A stretch of 64,000 nt of DNA, from contig JADHYV010000048.1 of assembly GCA_027604705.1 (NCBI GenBank), positions 1-64,000 of the forward strand, written 5' to 3'. Made by a program: the position numbers and the translations under genes. Under the pieces are notes generated by a model. That model saw only the letters and a program-made list of their open reading frames with translations, did no database searches and was not told the origin of the DNA. This DNA is from Allomyces arbusculus. Its lineage: Eukaryota; Blastocladiomycota; Blastocladiomycetes; Blastocladiales; Blastocladiaceae. Positions 23,389 through 37,200 of this stretch are shown one piece after another. Numbering within the stretch: position 1 is the stretch's first letter; every line of letters begins with the position of its first letter.

Positions 23389-24394
23389 ATGAAACCCAAC
23401 AGCTCGTCGTCGCCCTCGGGCGCAGCACCAACCGTCGGTGGCGGCAACAACAGCCACAGAGCGCTACAACTGCCCGTGGCCGCACAGTCCGACCCGGAGC
23501 TGTTTGCGCTGCTTCACCACCTGCAGAGTGCGTTAGCCGCCCGCATCTACCCGCGAGACGAGCAGACGGACTGAGACCAGTGTCGTCGCCGCCGACCGAT
23601 CAGATCGTGCCGAGACCGCACTCCGCGGCAAGATCAAGCAAGTCGATGCCGAGGTCGAGGGCGTCATTCAGGACTGTGCGCGCGGCGCGCAGGCGATCGT
23701 CGCCGATGTGGACCAGCAGCGGTACTTCATTCCTCCGAACCGGGTATTACGAACCGGGCCAACCGATCTGACCTGACACGCTCAACGTCCGTCGCCATAG
23801 CGCCGAGCTCGACGCGCGGCACCGCCAGATCTGGGACGGCCTCGACGTGCGTGCCGCCGACGCGCACGCACAGCTCGCTCTCCTTGATGCCGAGTTTCAA
23901 GTGCGTTCGCCCGCCACCCCAGCCCGCCGTCCTTCATTCCGACTCACCGCACGAATCGATCCATCTAGGACGAGGTCGACCGCATCTGCACCGAGTACGC
24001 GGCGCTCACTGAGGAACTCGCGCAGCTCGACGCCGACTATCTCGCGGCCGTCCGACTCCCGCCTGCCAGTGCCAACACCACCGCGACAATGGGTGCCGTC
24101 GTTCCAGTGCCGCAGTTTGCAGCTCCCGTTGCGCCGCCCACACCATATACGGCGCGTCGTCCATCGACCGCGGCAATGTGGGGCATGTCGAGTTCCGAGG
24201 GGACGCCTGTGCGCCCCGCGGCGGGCCTATTCACAGCGCGGATGGTCATGGAATCGCCGCGTCAGACATCGACGCTGCAGGCGTACAGATGGCCTCTGGG
24301 GCCGGGGATGGAGACGCTGGCGAACCGGCCCGTGTCTGGCGGGGTGCTCGGACCGGACGCGAATCGGCGCATGTCGGGCGGGTTGTCGAGTTGA
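23389..24394 (+). CDS. Hypothetical coiled-coil protein
   Basis: Four exons (23389-23501, 23581-23721, 23801-23900, 23969-24394) join in frame to 259 residues; donors are GTTTGC, GTACTT and GTGCGT. In-frame ATGs at 23179 and 23287 would lengthen the N-terminus by 70 or 34 residues; 23389 has A at -3. Exons 2 to 4 encode an Ala/Asp/Glu/Arg-rich helical stretch with heptad character (for example IKQVDAEVEGVIQDC, DVRAADAHAQLALLDAEF and EYAALTEELAQLDADYL). The C-terminal 110 residues are Pro/Thr/Ser-rich. No family recognised; a structural or adaptor role is a guess. Lies 475 bp downstream of the histidine kinase on the same strand. Confidence 0.6.
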
Positions 24395-24441
24395 TTCCAT
24401 TTATGTTGCAAAGGAGGAGGACCAGAACAGACAGGGTCGGG

Positions 24442-24491
24442 TGTCCACTGTCAAGCATCATGGAAATGTCCACTGTCAAGCAGCATGGAAA
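24442..24491. repeat. 25-bp direct tandem duplication
   Basis: tgtccactgtcaagcatcat plus ggaaa occurs twice in tandem with one mismatch (catcat versus cagcat). It lies in the 196-bp gap between the convergent coiled-coil gene and HEM2, so in 3' flanking DNA of both. Confidence 0.85.
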
Positions 24492-24590
24492 TGATCAAAT
24501 AGGCTATGTATGTACATTATTACGGAAGCAGCACCATATCGCAAACGGTCTTCCTGGTACTCATCCATCCGGCGCGACGCGACGCGCGAT

Positions 24591-25786
24591 TTACGGCCGG
24601 CTCTGGATCCATTCGAGCACTTGCGGTGTGTAGTAAGTGATCAAAATTGTAGCACCCGCGCGCAAGCCCGACTCGAGTGATTCCAGCACCGCGTCTTCGA
24701 GTGCGTAGGCACCTGCGGCGGCGCCGTGGTAGAGCATGGCGTATTCGCCCGACACTTGGTAGATGGCGATCGGGAGATCCGGCGCCTAGTTGCGTTGACG
24801 ACAGTAGGTCAACGGAGGACTTGAAAAAAGAGAAAGGAGGTGCGTACCAGCTCCGCCGCATCGCGCACAACGTCGAGGTAAGGGTACCCGGGCTTGACCA
24901 TGATCATGTCGGCGCCCTCGGCCACGTCGCGCATCTGTCAAATTGAGACGATGAGTACGTCAGAATGTAATCACTAAATTGAAACGTCAATACCAAAAAA
25001 ACGTACAATCGCCCGCCGCGCCAGCTTGCGACTGCCCGGCGGTAGCTGGTAGCACTTGCGGTCGCCCTTACCCGGCGCTGACTTGGCCGCGTCGCGGAAC
25101 GGCCCGTAAAACACCGACGCAAACTTGGCCGAGTAGGCCATGACCGAGACGTAAGGCAGGCTCGCGCCGCGCAACGCGTCCTTGATGGCGTGCACGCGGT
25201 TGTCCATCATGTCAGACGGCGCAACGATATGCGCACCGGCCTGTGCATAGTGTACGGCGACCCGACCGAGCTGCGCAATTGACGCGTCGTTATCGAGCCG
25301 GCCGTCCTGCCCGAGCAACCCACAGTGGCCGTGGTCAGTGTAGGCGCACAGGCACACGTCGACGGCGAGCAAAAGATTCGGGAAGGCCTTGCTCAATGCC
25401 TGCAGCGCGAGCACGACGGGTGTTTTCGCATCGAGAGCAGCCGACCCGGCATTGTCTTTTGGGATCGCTGACGGCACGCCAAACAGCAGCACGCACTGCA
25501 GGCCCTTGGCGACGAGCGGGGTCAGGTGCAGGACGAGCGTGTTCACGCCGTACCGCGCAACGCCGGGGAGCGAGGCGATCGGTTCAATGGCGTCGGGCAC
25601 ATCGGTGACAAAGACGGGGTAGACGAGGTGCTCGGCGCGCACGCGCGGCTCCGAGTTCCAGGCGCGCAGTGTCGGGTGCTGGTTGGCCGGGTGCAGCCGC
25701 GTGCGTGCGTGGTGCGGCAGGGGGTCGCTGGTGCGCGGGAAGTTGGTGCCGTTGGTGGCGACGGCGGCGGCGTGCGCGGACTGCAT
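24591..25786 (-). CDS. HEM2: Delta-aminolevulinic acid dehydratase (porphobilinogen synthase)
   Basis: Three exons (25007-25786, 24848-24934, 24591-24785) give 353 residues; introns are 72 and 62 bp. It condenses two 5-aminolevulinate molecules to porphobilinogen in haem synthesis, in the cytosol as an octamer. The zinc-type metal site is present in [19 protein letters not shown] (three Cys). Both Schiff-base lysines are present: [17 protein letters not shown] and [14 protein letters not shown]. The [12 protein letters not shown] substrate-binding stretch follows. The length is slightly above the usual 330-340 because of an N-terminal extension before YPVFVTD. The start ATG at 25786 is the first in frame. 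Confidence 0.96.
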
Positions 25787-28298
25787 GTTCAGTGGTTGGG
25801 CTGGCTGGATGGTGGAGAGGTTGCGCGCGGGATAGCCTGCTCGCAGAGCGCACTTGCAGTCGTTGGTGACGGTGGTTGAGAGAGAGAGAACGCGCAGGCT
25901 AAGCGTTTATGAGCTGATCACAGACGAGCAGTGATCGTGGTTGGTGGGGGATGGTTGCGGGGTTGCGGAAGCGCGAACTGGGGTTCGGCTGCAAGCACGT
26001 GCAAGTCTACCGCATCCACCGCAACTCCACCGCATCCACCGCAACTCCACCGCATCCACCGCCACGCCCGGAGAAGCAGGCACAATCCGGGGCACAGCCC
26101 GCACCACCTCCACCAACTGCAAATCTAATTTCAACCATTGCTTGCCACGGCCACTGCCTACAACTCCCCGCAAGATGCATGTCACCATGTCTGGATCCGG
26201 TCGGTGCCAGCGCTTTCGTGGTTCAAGTCATGGTTTTGGTCGGCGCTCGTGGCAGCCCCACTGTCCCGCCAGCTTTACGTTCGCCATCGCCACACGCCGC
26301 TGCGGTTCACCACATCTGCCAAGTCCGCACTCTTATTTGTCGCCACGGCAATCGCTTGTTGCCTGCGCGCAAGACGGCCCGACCGTGCCGACTTGTTCTG
26401 GATCATTCGAGCGCAACCATTAAAATCTTGGGCCATGCACGTCACTCCTGTTTTCGCGTCGTCGCAGCGCGCGTGTCCGCTTTTGGGGCCAGGTTCCGGT
26501 TGTCATTTGTCGTGCAGAGAGAGCCAACGGCAGTCGCGAAGCACCCCTTGTGGGGTCGAGTCGAGGCGGACCCACATCGACAACGGACTCTCAAATTTTT
26601 TTCTTTTTTTTTTTTCAAAACATGCTGTGGTGCGCCTCTTCAGAGGTGCGGACCCAGCACAACGAAATCACGGACCTATGCGTCGCGCTGCAGGCGCCTG
26701 CTTTGTGCCTTGAGGGGGCCATGTGCGTCTGGCAACTGGCGGAGCGCCATCGGTCACACTCAACCAAGCGTCGGGACTGGTCGCCACTTGGGCCACTTTG
26801 GAAGGAAGCCGCCACTCGGCCATTGCCGCGGAACGCAATGGGGTTCGCTGCATGTGCAACGGCGAGCTGCCTTTGCGCTCACGCTCGCGCGCCGCTAACC
26901 TCGCGCTTCTTTGTTGTGGCTCGATTCGAGCCGGCCGTGCGAAGTACGCGTCGTTTATAAACTGCTCCACGACCCCACGCAGTGCGCAAGTTCCTCTCCT
27001 TCTCGTACCGTGCCGTGCCTGCCGATCCTTGTTTCTCCGACCGGCCAACCGTGAGAGCGTTCGGCCGCCGTCTCGTCTCGTCTCGCCGCGGTCGCGTGCC
27101 TGTTCGTCGACTCGGCCCTAGTTCGGACCCCGGTTCTTTGCACCGCACCGGCACCCGTTCGCCGACTTCGTTTGAGGCCTTCTTCATCCCTGCGCTCGAT
27201 TCGCCGTCGTCGTCAACCGAGTCAGTATTACTGGGTACGTCGTGTCCCTCCTACCAGCCCCTGCCTTCCCTCCTGTGCCCGCGGTGCGGCACGGACCTCG
27301 CGGCTCGCCATCATCGTGTTGGTTCCCTTCCGCGAGCACGTACGCACGCGCTGTCCTCTCCGTACTTTCCTGCGGCTCTTCCGCAGTTCGGAAGCTTCAT
27401 GACCAGCACGGCCCTGCTGGTGCGTGCGCGTGCGTGCGTGCGTTGCGCGAGAATGGATGAGGATGGTCACGGTGGTCGGTGGCTTTTGCGCGCGTTCCAC
27501 GAGCCCGAGTTGAAAATTGGCCCCAGTCGCGAACTTTGCCAAACCCGGTGGCCCCGGCCGGGAACAGGCGTGGTTCGCGACCAAAGTCGGATTTGGGGTG
27601 CCGAAACCGAGTCTGCGCACGCGAGTCTACGTGTCGTACGGGGGCGAAACCGTGAAACCGGACATCCGGTTCGGTTTCAGGTTGGGTGAACACAAGCCAC
27701 GGGTCCCGGCCCCAGGCAGGCGGCGTTGACGCCGCGGGTTCGCACCGCGCGCATCCTGGGTCCTCCTGCGACGCCACTTTCGCCCTTTGTGACACATGGC
27801 ACAGCGCCGGCCTGAACTTTGCACGACAGCGCATCCACTGTTGCCTTTCGCTTCCCCTTCCCGAACCGACGCTGCGCGGCTTTTTGCTGCTCGTCCCCCC
27901 GCCATGCTCGGCCGACCCGCACGCGCTCACGTCCTGCCGCCCGCGGGGGTCCACTGCACCGCGGGCACATGCGCTTGCTTGCTCTCTCTCTCTCACATAC
28001 ACACTGATCACCGACTTGTATATACTTATCGCTCACCTCGCGATCCTTCTTCCTCTCCTCTGCCGCCCACCACCAGTGGTTCGAGTCGGTCTCGTTGCGT
28101 CGCGCGCACTCCACCCTCTTGCGCCGCGCCGGTCGCTCGTGTCGGTCCCCTCCACTGCGCTACCTGATCCACCGACCACGACCACAACCAGCCGCGAACC
28201 CGTCCTCGACGTGATCTCGCGCGCCCGGCGCACCCCCGATAGACCGATAGACGACTCGCATCTGCGCGCCTGCCCGCGCTTGCGTCAGTGACCACGCC
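25787..28298. other. 2.5-kb intergenic region; no gene supported
   Basis: Between the divergent HEM2 and the giant repeat-protein gene. Plus-strand frames of 315 (25951-26898) and 235 (26982-27689) codons are present but are Arg/Ser/Pro-rich, overlap other frames and resemble nothing known. Notable contents are a 20-bp tandem repeat (26011-26068) and a T-rich tract near 26597-26620. The right end must hold the promoter and leader of the gene at 28299, including a pyrimidine-rich stretch before 28060. Confidence 0.45.
26011..26068. repeat. 20-bp tandem repeat, about 2.9 copies
   Basis: The unit cgcatccaccgcaactccac is present at 26011-26030 and 26031-26050, followed by a partial third copy that diverges after cgcatccaccgc. 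It lies upstream of HEM2 on the divergent side. Confidence 0.85.
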
Positions 28299-31200
28299 AT
28301 GCCGTCACCATTATCACAACCCGTTTTGGGCGCTGCCCCGACCGGGCAGCAACCCACGCTCGTGTCGGCCTTCACGTCCGCACCCGTCGCGCACGCGGCC
28401 GAGGCCGACAATTACCTCGCGTCGACTGCGGGCCATGACACAAGCATGCCGCCAACCCCGCCCGCTGCCGCCTACATCCTGCACGACTACTCGGACGCAA
28501 CCGTCGCGCCTGATCCGGCCGACCTGAATGACCGCGGCGATATCGTCAAAACCAAGGTCCGCGGCAGCACCGACGACGACCGCGCATTAGCGCCGGAACC
28601 GACGGGCATTCGCAAGCTGTTACGCACGCGCCGGCGGAAAGTGGCCGCGTGCTGCGCTGTGTTTGTGCTGCTGCTGTTGATCTTCCTGGCCATCGCGTAC
28701 TGGGTCATCTTGCCCAAGATTGTGCGCAACAAGTTTGCCGCGTCTGAAATTATCATGTACCCGGACTCAGTCGATGTCGACTTGTACGCGACGAGCCCGC
28801 AGCTGCACGTCAAGATGGACTCGAGTCTGTATGTTGTGGGCACGGTGCGTTTTGTTTCTCCACCAAATTTGGCCGAATTCACACGGTGGACAAGTTTGAT
28901 CTGACCGTGATGAACCCCCTTGCCCACTCAGGACATGGAGATCAAGTTCGACCCGGAGACATGGATCGTCAAGACGGGCGACGGCGTCAACCTGATCGAC
29001 GAGCTGCCGATGCCGGCCAAGATCACCTACCCGGACAAGCGCTACGACATGAAAATGGACTCGAACGTCAAGCTCGGCAACCTCGACCAGGTGGGCCGGC
29101 TGCTGCGCGAGCTGTCGTCGTCCGAGGGTATTTCCAACGACATTGGCAACATCGAGATTCACACCAAGATGGGCGTCACCGTCTTTGGCATGCACTTGTA
29201 CGGGCCCGACTCGATTGCGGCCGTCAAGAAGTACGACCTGCGCGGCCTGTCGTTTGCCAAGATCTTTGATAACATGATTGACCCGAAGAAGACGCTGCCG
29301 GGCTGTACGTTTTCTCGTTTTCTCTCTCGACTGACCCCGCTCCCGCCGTTTGAACATGTGGCACTAACCGCCGCGTTTCTGTTTTCAATCCAGACCTTGG
29401 CCAGCCGAGCCCAAAGGACCCGACGCTCGAAAAGTACCCGCGGCCCAAGGCGCGCGAGACGGGTCCGATTGTCGTCAAGTCGATTGGCATGACCACGACC
29501 GACAAAGGGTTCACCGTCACGGCCGATATCGACTACGACTCGGCGCTACCGTTCCAGGTCAGTCTGCCGGGCCTCTCGACCGAGATCCACCTCTACGACA
29601 CGCCCGTGCTGCGCATCGGTGTGCGCGACCTCGACCTCAAGCGCGGCGCCGCCAACATGAAGCCGAGCATTGACATTGAGCTACTCTCGACCGACTATGC
29701 CAAGATTGGCCAGTTGCTCAAGGACGCCATCTTCGAGTACCTTGACAAGGGCTCGTTCCCGGTCGCTATCACGGGCCCGCTGCAGCTGCAGACGCGCGAA
29801 TCCAAGGACTCGTCCAAGGTCGTGACGGCGGATTGGATGGCGCAAATGACTAAGCCGCTCGCTGTCAACATTCCGCCGGCGCTCTTTGCCAAGTTCGCGG
29901 GCGACGCGGCCAGCGACAACAGCACGTTCAACATTTCGGCGGGCGGGCTCGACGTCAAGGTCGGCCTGACCATGGACGCGGAAAAGATTACGGTACCGAT
30001 CAATGTCACGTTACCGAAATCGCTCAAGTTGCCGCCGCTCAAGCTCGATTACGACCTCGGCGTGGGGATCTACACGGACAACACCAAGTTCCTCGGAATT
30101 GCGCTGACAAACGTCGACTTGGCCGCGCCCGCGTCGGACGCGGTCGGGAACAAGCTGACGGCGACGCTTGTGCTCACACCCGAGAATAAGGACATGGCGC
30201 CAGCGAAAGCGGTGGCCAAGCTCGTCGACAACGTGCTCTACACGTCCTCGGTCTCGCAGATTGTCGTCAAGGACATTGCCGTTATCCCGCACAAGGGCGT
30301 CGACGACTGCAAGTGGTGCAAGGAGCTCTTCTCGAAGCTCGACGTGCCCGTCCCAATTCAGCCGATTCCGCTCAAGGATACGCTCAAGAAGCTCGTCTCG
30401 GCGCCTGCATCGAACGCGACCAGCTCGGCGTCGGGGATGAAGTTGGAAAAGCTCGACATCAAGCAGGAAATGGACTCGCCGGCGCTCACCATCACGGCCG
30501 ACTTGGACGTGGGCTCATCGCTCAGTATAATCTCGCAGGCCGTGATTCCGTTTGCCAAAATCGACTTGCAGCTCGACGACAGCACGCTCATCAGTGTGTC
30601 GCTGCCCAAGGGCGTGACGATCAACGGCGACTCAGCGAAGCTGCAGGTCGTGATCAAAGCCACGTTTGGCACCGACGGTGATATCCAGTCCAAGGTGGCC
30701 ACGTTCGTGTCGCGGTTCCTCGGCACGGCCGATGGCGCGTCGAAGCTGGCCATCACGGGTGTCCAGTTGGGCGTGCCCGACAAGCCGTTCCGCACGTTTG
30801 AGCTCATCAACGTGCATGTCACGACCGACGAGGTCAAGGAAATCATGGCGGCAATGCCCGCGTCAAGCGGGTCCGGGCTCAACCTGCCGGCGGGGCTCCT
30901 CAAGCCAACCTACGTGGATGTGGCCATGATCGACAAGAACACGATCATGGCCGCTGCAGGCATCACCTACACGAACCCGTTCCCGGTCTCGGTCTCGATT
31001 GGGTCGCTGTCGCTGTCGGCACTGCTCAATGACCAGACACTCGTTGGGCTGACGCTGCCACCGATTACGATTGAGGCCTCGGGCACGCACTCGATGGAGC
31101 TCAAGGAAATCAAACTCGCGCTCGGCACGTCCGACGCGCTGCCGCAGATCATTGCCGATATTGTGGCCAAGGTCCTGGCCAAGCAGAGCCTGTCGGGCTT

Positions 31201-34200
31201 CTCGGGAGGCGTCACGGGGATCACGCTCGGCGCGACCAAGCCCGACGCGAGCATCACGACGTTTGCCAAGGTCAAGGTCACGCAGGACCTCGGTAAGCTC
31301 ATGGATACGCTCTCCAAGTCGCCGTCGTCGTCCAGCTTGATTGACACGTCGGCGATTTTACCGAGTCCGCTCACGCTGCCCACGCCCAAGCTCGCCAATG
31401 CGTCGATTGCGACCAAGGCGGGCGCAACGCTCGCGATTGGTGCGGCGCTCGACTTCACGAACCCGACGGGGATTGCGGTCAAGATCCCGTACATTCAGCT
31501 ATCGGTTGGGATTGATGGCACCGAACTCGTCGGCATCACCATTTCGGGCCTCGACCTGAAGCGCGGCACTGGTCGGCTGTCGCTCGACATTGGCCTGCAC
31601 TTCAACAACGACGACGGTCTGCAGACGCGCGTCGCCAAGGCTGTTGGTCAGGTGCTGGCCAGCCAGAACGTCGAGGGCAACCTGACGGTGGGCGGGATTT
31701 ACCTCGGTGTCGCGCCCAAGGAGACGACGGCACTTCTGTCCAAGGTGGTCATCACGGTCCCGCTGTCAACAGTCGCTGGCCTCGCGGGCAACCTCGGCGC
31801 GGGCAACAATCCCAACGCGCCGTCACCGCTGTCGGGCTTGTTCTCGGGCACCGACTTGAAGCCATCGTTCAAGAACATTCGCGTCGCCACGCTCGATGGG
31901 TCGCGCGTGCAGGTCGGCGTTTCGGCGTCGTTCAACTTCCCACTGCCCGTGTCGATCGACATTGGCTACCTCGCCCTGCAGCTGCGCGTCTCGGGCGCGC
32001 CGCTCGTGGGTGTGTCTGTATCCGGGCTCAAGGTGAACGGCGGCGCGCAGAACACGCTCGACGTGAACATCATGCTCGACTTCTTCTCGGGCATGGACAC
32101 GCAGGTCGCGGTGCGCAAGCTCGTGCAGGAGGTTCTATATGCCAAGCAGTGGACGTCGACAATTGGCGTGAGCAGTCTAGTGTTGGGTGTTGACGACAAG
32201 GACACGATCCGCACCTTCTCCAAGATCACGATTGACCTGCCGCTGACCACGTTCCTGAGTCCCGGGTCGATTGCGCTGCCGTCGCTCGGCGGTGGGTCGT
32301 CGTCGTCGTCGCTGCTCTCGATGCTCAAGGACTTGCGCGTGGAAGTCATGACGGGCAAGCGCATCAACATCAAGACGACGCTCGGCGTGTCGCTGCCGCT
32401 GTCTCTCGATATTGGCTTTGTCTCGTTTAACCTCGCGTTTGACCGCATGACGCTCGCCAAGGTATCGATCAATGGCATCAAGACGGCATCCGATAAGCCC
32501 GACATTTCCCTCGACGTCGACTTGTTCATCCAGGACCCGCCGGAGCTGCAGGCCGACTTGGCGCGGTTCGTCAAGGACGTCATGACCAAGAAGGCCGACC
32601 TCAACTACTTTGTCGGCATTGGCGCGCTGCGGTTCGGCAAGGACTCGGCCAAACCCATTGAGACGTCTGCGCTCGTCCAAATTGACCTGCCGCTGTCGGC
32701 GCTCGGCATTACGGGAGCGTCGCTCAGCGGCATGATGTCGTCGGGTGGCAGCAGTCTGCCCATCAAGTTTGGCGGCGTCAAGGACATCAAGGTCGCGACG
32801 CAACCGGGCGACCGCGTCTCGGTCGATCTCGTCGCGAATCTCGAGCTGCCGTTCAAGGTCACGCTGATCATCCCTTACATTTCGCTGCGGCTCAAGATCG
32901 ACGACCTGCAAATTCTCACCATCAAGTCGGGCATCAAACTCGCGCCCGATACCAAGGACGTGGCCGTTTCCGTCTCGCTCGCGTTTGACGACAATGACGC
33001 GACGCAGACCAAGGTCGCGCAGCTTGTCGACCAGGTGCTGAACGGCAAGGCCACGCAGGTCGCGTCGCAGCTGATCGTCACGGGCATCGAGGTTGGCGCC
33101 AACCTCGACGACAAGATCATGCTGCTCTCGCAGATTCAGATTGCATTGCCGCTCAAGGACTTGCTCGCGTCAGCGGGTGGGCTCTCGCTCGGCGGGTTCA
33201 CGACCACGACCAATGGCACGGCTGCGATTGCGCCCAAGCTCATCAAGGTCGAGGCCAAGTCGGGCGCGGTCGTCGAGATTGGTTTGCAAGCCGAGCTCGG
33301 GTTCTCGTTCCCGATCGATGTCGACATTGGCTACATTCAGGCTGCGATTGGGCTCAACGGCAACCCGATGGTCGTGCTGTCGGTGAACGGCATTCGCATC
33401 AACCCCAAGAGCAAGGACTTGTCGATTACGGTCGTGGCCAATTTCCAGGACTCGGACCAGCTCGCCAACGACTTGTCGGCGACGATTGGTGCCGTCCTGC
33501 GCACGTTTGCCGGCGAGAAGAATGTGGATATCCCTGGCAAGCTCACGGTCGGCGGTCTGCTGTTTGGTGTCAGCGACAAGGACAACATTGCGCTCCTCTC
33601 CAAGACGACGCTTGGCATGGCCGTCAAGGACCTGCTGGCCAAGTTGCCCTCGGGTGGTACGTCGTCGCTCCCGATCAAGTTCAACGGTCTGTCGAACATT
33701 ACGCTCGCGACACTCCCGGGCGACGTGATCCACGCTGGCCTCGTGGCCAACGTTGGCCTGCCGCTCAAGCTTGACGTGTCGATTCCGTACATTGGCGTCG
33801 GTATTGCGCTCGACCGGACGGCGCTCGCCAAGATTGCCGTGGGTGGCCTGCGCATCCAACCCAACTCGAACGATATTGCACTGAGCATCGACATTCAGTT
33901 TATCGACAATGACGCGACGCAGACCAAGGTCGCCGAGGTCGTCAAGGCTATTCTCTTTTCCAAGGACCCGGTCACGACCATGGCTGTCGTCACGGGCTTT
34001 GAGTTTGGTGTCTCGCCGCAGGACCGCGTCACGACGTTCTCCAAGGTCGTCGCTGGCGCCAAGGTGGCCGATCTCGTCACCATGGTCAAAGGCCAGCTGG
34101 GTGGCTCGTCCAGCTCGGGCGGCTCGTCGCTCATTGCCGGTATCTCGGACGTGGACATTGCCGTGCAGGCTGGTAGCAAGTTGTCGCTGAGTCTCGCGCT

Positions 34201-37200
34201 CGCCCTCAACCAGTCGATCCCAGCCGATATCAACATTGGCTTTGTCGGCGCGACGCTCGGCCTCAATGGCAACGACATGGTTTCGATAGCCGTCGATGGC
34301 ATCAAGGCGACGCCCGCGACCAAGAAACTGGCGATCAAGGTCTCGGCCGAGTTCTTTGCCTCGCAAGCGCTCGGCAACGACCTCCGCACGCTCGTCCTCG
34401 CCGTGCTGCAAAAGAAGGAAGTGACCGGGTTCCTGTCGGTCTCGCGCATCGTGTTTGGTGCCAAGCCCGACGACAACATTGCCCTCTTCTCGCGCGCCAT
34501 GATTGCGGTGCCTGTAAAGGACTTGTTGGCAATGGCGACGGCGGGCGGCTCGACCTCGTCGTTGCCGATGCCCAAAATCAAGGGCTTCAAGGACTTGAAG
34601 GTGATTGCACGCCCTGGCGACGTGATCGACACGTCATTCAAGCTCGGTCTCGAGTTGCCGTTTAACGTGTCGCTGTCAGCGCCGTTCATTGGCCTGGGTC
34701 TCGCCGTCGATAAGACACCTATTGTCAAGGTTGGCGTGCAGGGCGTCGTCATTTCGCCGACGCAGCAGGACCTGTCGCTCGGAGTACGCATTCAGGTCGT
34801 GGACACGCCCGAGGCACAGGATCTCGTGGCCGCGCTCGTCAAGTCGGTGCTGTTCGAAAAGAACCCCGTGACCAACATCCTCATGATCGCGGGCATTCAG
34901 ATTGGTGTGTTGCCGACGGACGTGATCAAGACGCTTGAGGCCGTCGTGGTTCCGATTCCGCTGCAGGATCTGCTCAAGGACCTGCCCGCGTCGCTGCCCG
35001 GTGCCGGTGGTAACAGCACGCTGTCGCTGCCGCCGATCAGCGCCAAGAACGTGTCGCTCGACGTGCAGGCCGGTGGGCTCATCGATGTTAAGCTTGTCGC
35101 GGTCCTGACCAACCTCACGTTCCCGGCCGAGATTGACATTGGGTACACGTCGCTCACACTCGGTCTCAACCAGAACCGACTCATGACTGTGGCCATTGAC
35201 GGGCTCAAGGTCGCGCCAACGACCAAAGAGCTTGGGCTGCACTTGACGCTGCAGTTCCACGATTCGGACGCTGTCGCTACGGACATTGCTGCACTCTTCA
35301 CCGCTGTCTTCAACAAGCGCGAGGTCACGGGCTTTGCCACCCTCTCGGGCATTGTGTTTGGGGCGTCGCGCGATGACAACATTGCGCTGTTGTCGAAGGC
35401 CGTGGTCGCGATTCCGCTGTCGACGTTTTCGAAGCAGTTGGCCGCGATTCCCGACGCGATTAGCGGTATCATGGCAGGCGTGGGCAAGAACCCGCTGCCC
35501 GTCAAGCTCAAATCGGTCAACTTCAAGGCCCTGCCGGGCGCCATTTTCGACGTGGCGACGCAGCTCGATCTGGGCATTCAGATCCCGCTTTCGGCCAACT
35601 TGGGCTTCTTCAACCTCGACATTCAACTCGGCCCGCTCAAGGCCCTGTCGCTGCAGGTGAGCGGCGTCAAAGTCACGCCCGACACCAAGGAGCTGTCGCT
35701 GGCGCTGCGCGTCCAGATTTACGACACGCCGCAGCTCGCCGACGTGCTGGCCAAGGTCACGGGCGACATTGCTGGCGGTAACCTCAACCAGGTGATTGTG
35801 CTCACGGGCGTGAAGCTTGGCGTGAACGCCGACGATAACATCAAGGCCTTGTCCAAGGTCGCCCTGCCCTTCAACCTCGAGCCGCTGCTCAAGAGCGCCA
35901 TGGGCCAGCTGCCGGCCACGGGCGGCAACTCGACGTCGTCGGGCGGAATTTTGGACGCGATCAAGCCGCAGGTGACCGAGGTCAAGCTCGCCACGCTGCC
36001 CCAGCGCATTATTTCGCTCACGGCCAAGGCCTCCTTCTCGAACCCGCTGCCGTTCAATGTCGACCTCGGGTTCCTCGCCGTGGGTGTGGGCGTGGACGGT
36101 GAGCGGATCGCCGACGTGCGCGTGCGCGGGTTCACCATGGCCCCCGGCAACAACGGCATCAATCTCGACCTGTCGATGCAGCTGAGTCAGGGTAACGCTG
36201 ACGTGGTCGGCGGCGCCGTCATGGACTTGCTGCGCGGTGATTTCAAGGACCACCGCGTTTCAGTCCTGGGGCTCGAGCTTGGCGCGTCCGAGTCGGACCA
36301 CGTGCGTGCGCTGAGCAAGTCGCGCATCGACGTGCCCTTCAAAGCTCTCACAACGCCCGAGGCCATTGCCAAGCTGCGCGAGTCGCTACCTGCGATGCTC
36401 GCGGGCGCCGGTGGTAACCTGCCCGTGCAGTTCTCGGACATCAAACTCAACGCCCAGTCGCCTGGTAAGTTTATTGTCACGTTTGCCGGTGCGTTCACGA
36501 ACGAGACCAGTGTCACGGCCGACGTTGGGTTCCTGCAACTTGCTGTCGCAATTGGGCCCAAGCCTGACGCGATGCCGTCGCCGCCGCTCGTGGCTATCCA
36601 GCTGCGTGGCGTCAAGGTGGAAAAAAACCAGCTGTCGGGTATGATTGTGCTTGTGCCGTTTGACACGGACGGGAACCAAGCGATTGTCGCGGGTCTCGTG
36701 CAGGCCATCATGGCCGGTGCGAAGGAAGTGCCCGACTTCACGGCGTTTGCCGGCGGGTTCGTTGTCGGGTCTGACGACAAGGACAAGTCGGAAATTCTGT
36801 CCAAGACGGCACTTGCCGTGCCCGTGCGCGCGATTCTCAAACCATCATCGGGCGGGTCGTCGAGCGGCTCCGGTCTGGCGCTGCCGCAGTTCAACGTGAC
36901 CAACGTGGCCGTCGAGTTTGTCGACAAGTACACGGTGCGCGCCGGCGCGCGTATTGCCGTGACCAACCAGACGCCGCTGTCGGCCGCGATTGGCTTCGTC
37001 TCGGCCGACGCGGCCGTGAATGGGCTCCTGTTTGCGAATATCGCGACGGAGAAGCCCGTCGTGATTGCCAAGGGGAATAATGCCATGGACGTGTCGGTGC
37101 TGGTCGCGTTCAACAAGGACGCGGCACTCGAGGACGCGATTGCGAGCCTGGTCAAGGCCGTGCTCGCAGGTCAGCTCAAGGGGATTGAGCTGGGCGTGAC

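Noticed and set aside
25951-27689. 315- and 235-codon plus-strand frames upstream of the giant gene
   Set aside because: Low-complexity, overlapped by other open frames, no similarity or plausible splice structure.
33170-36253. 413- and 525-codon minus-strand frames
   Set aside because: Antisense to the giant repeat protein; their periodicity mirrors the sense repeats.
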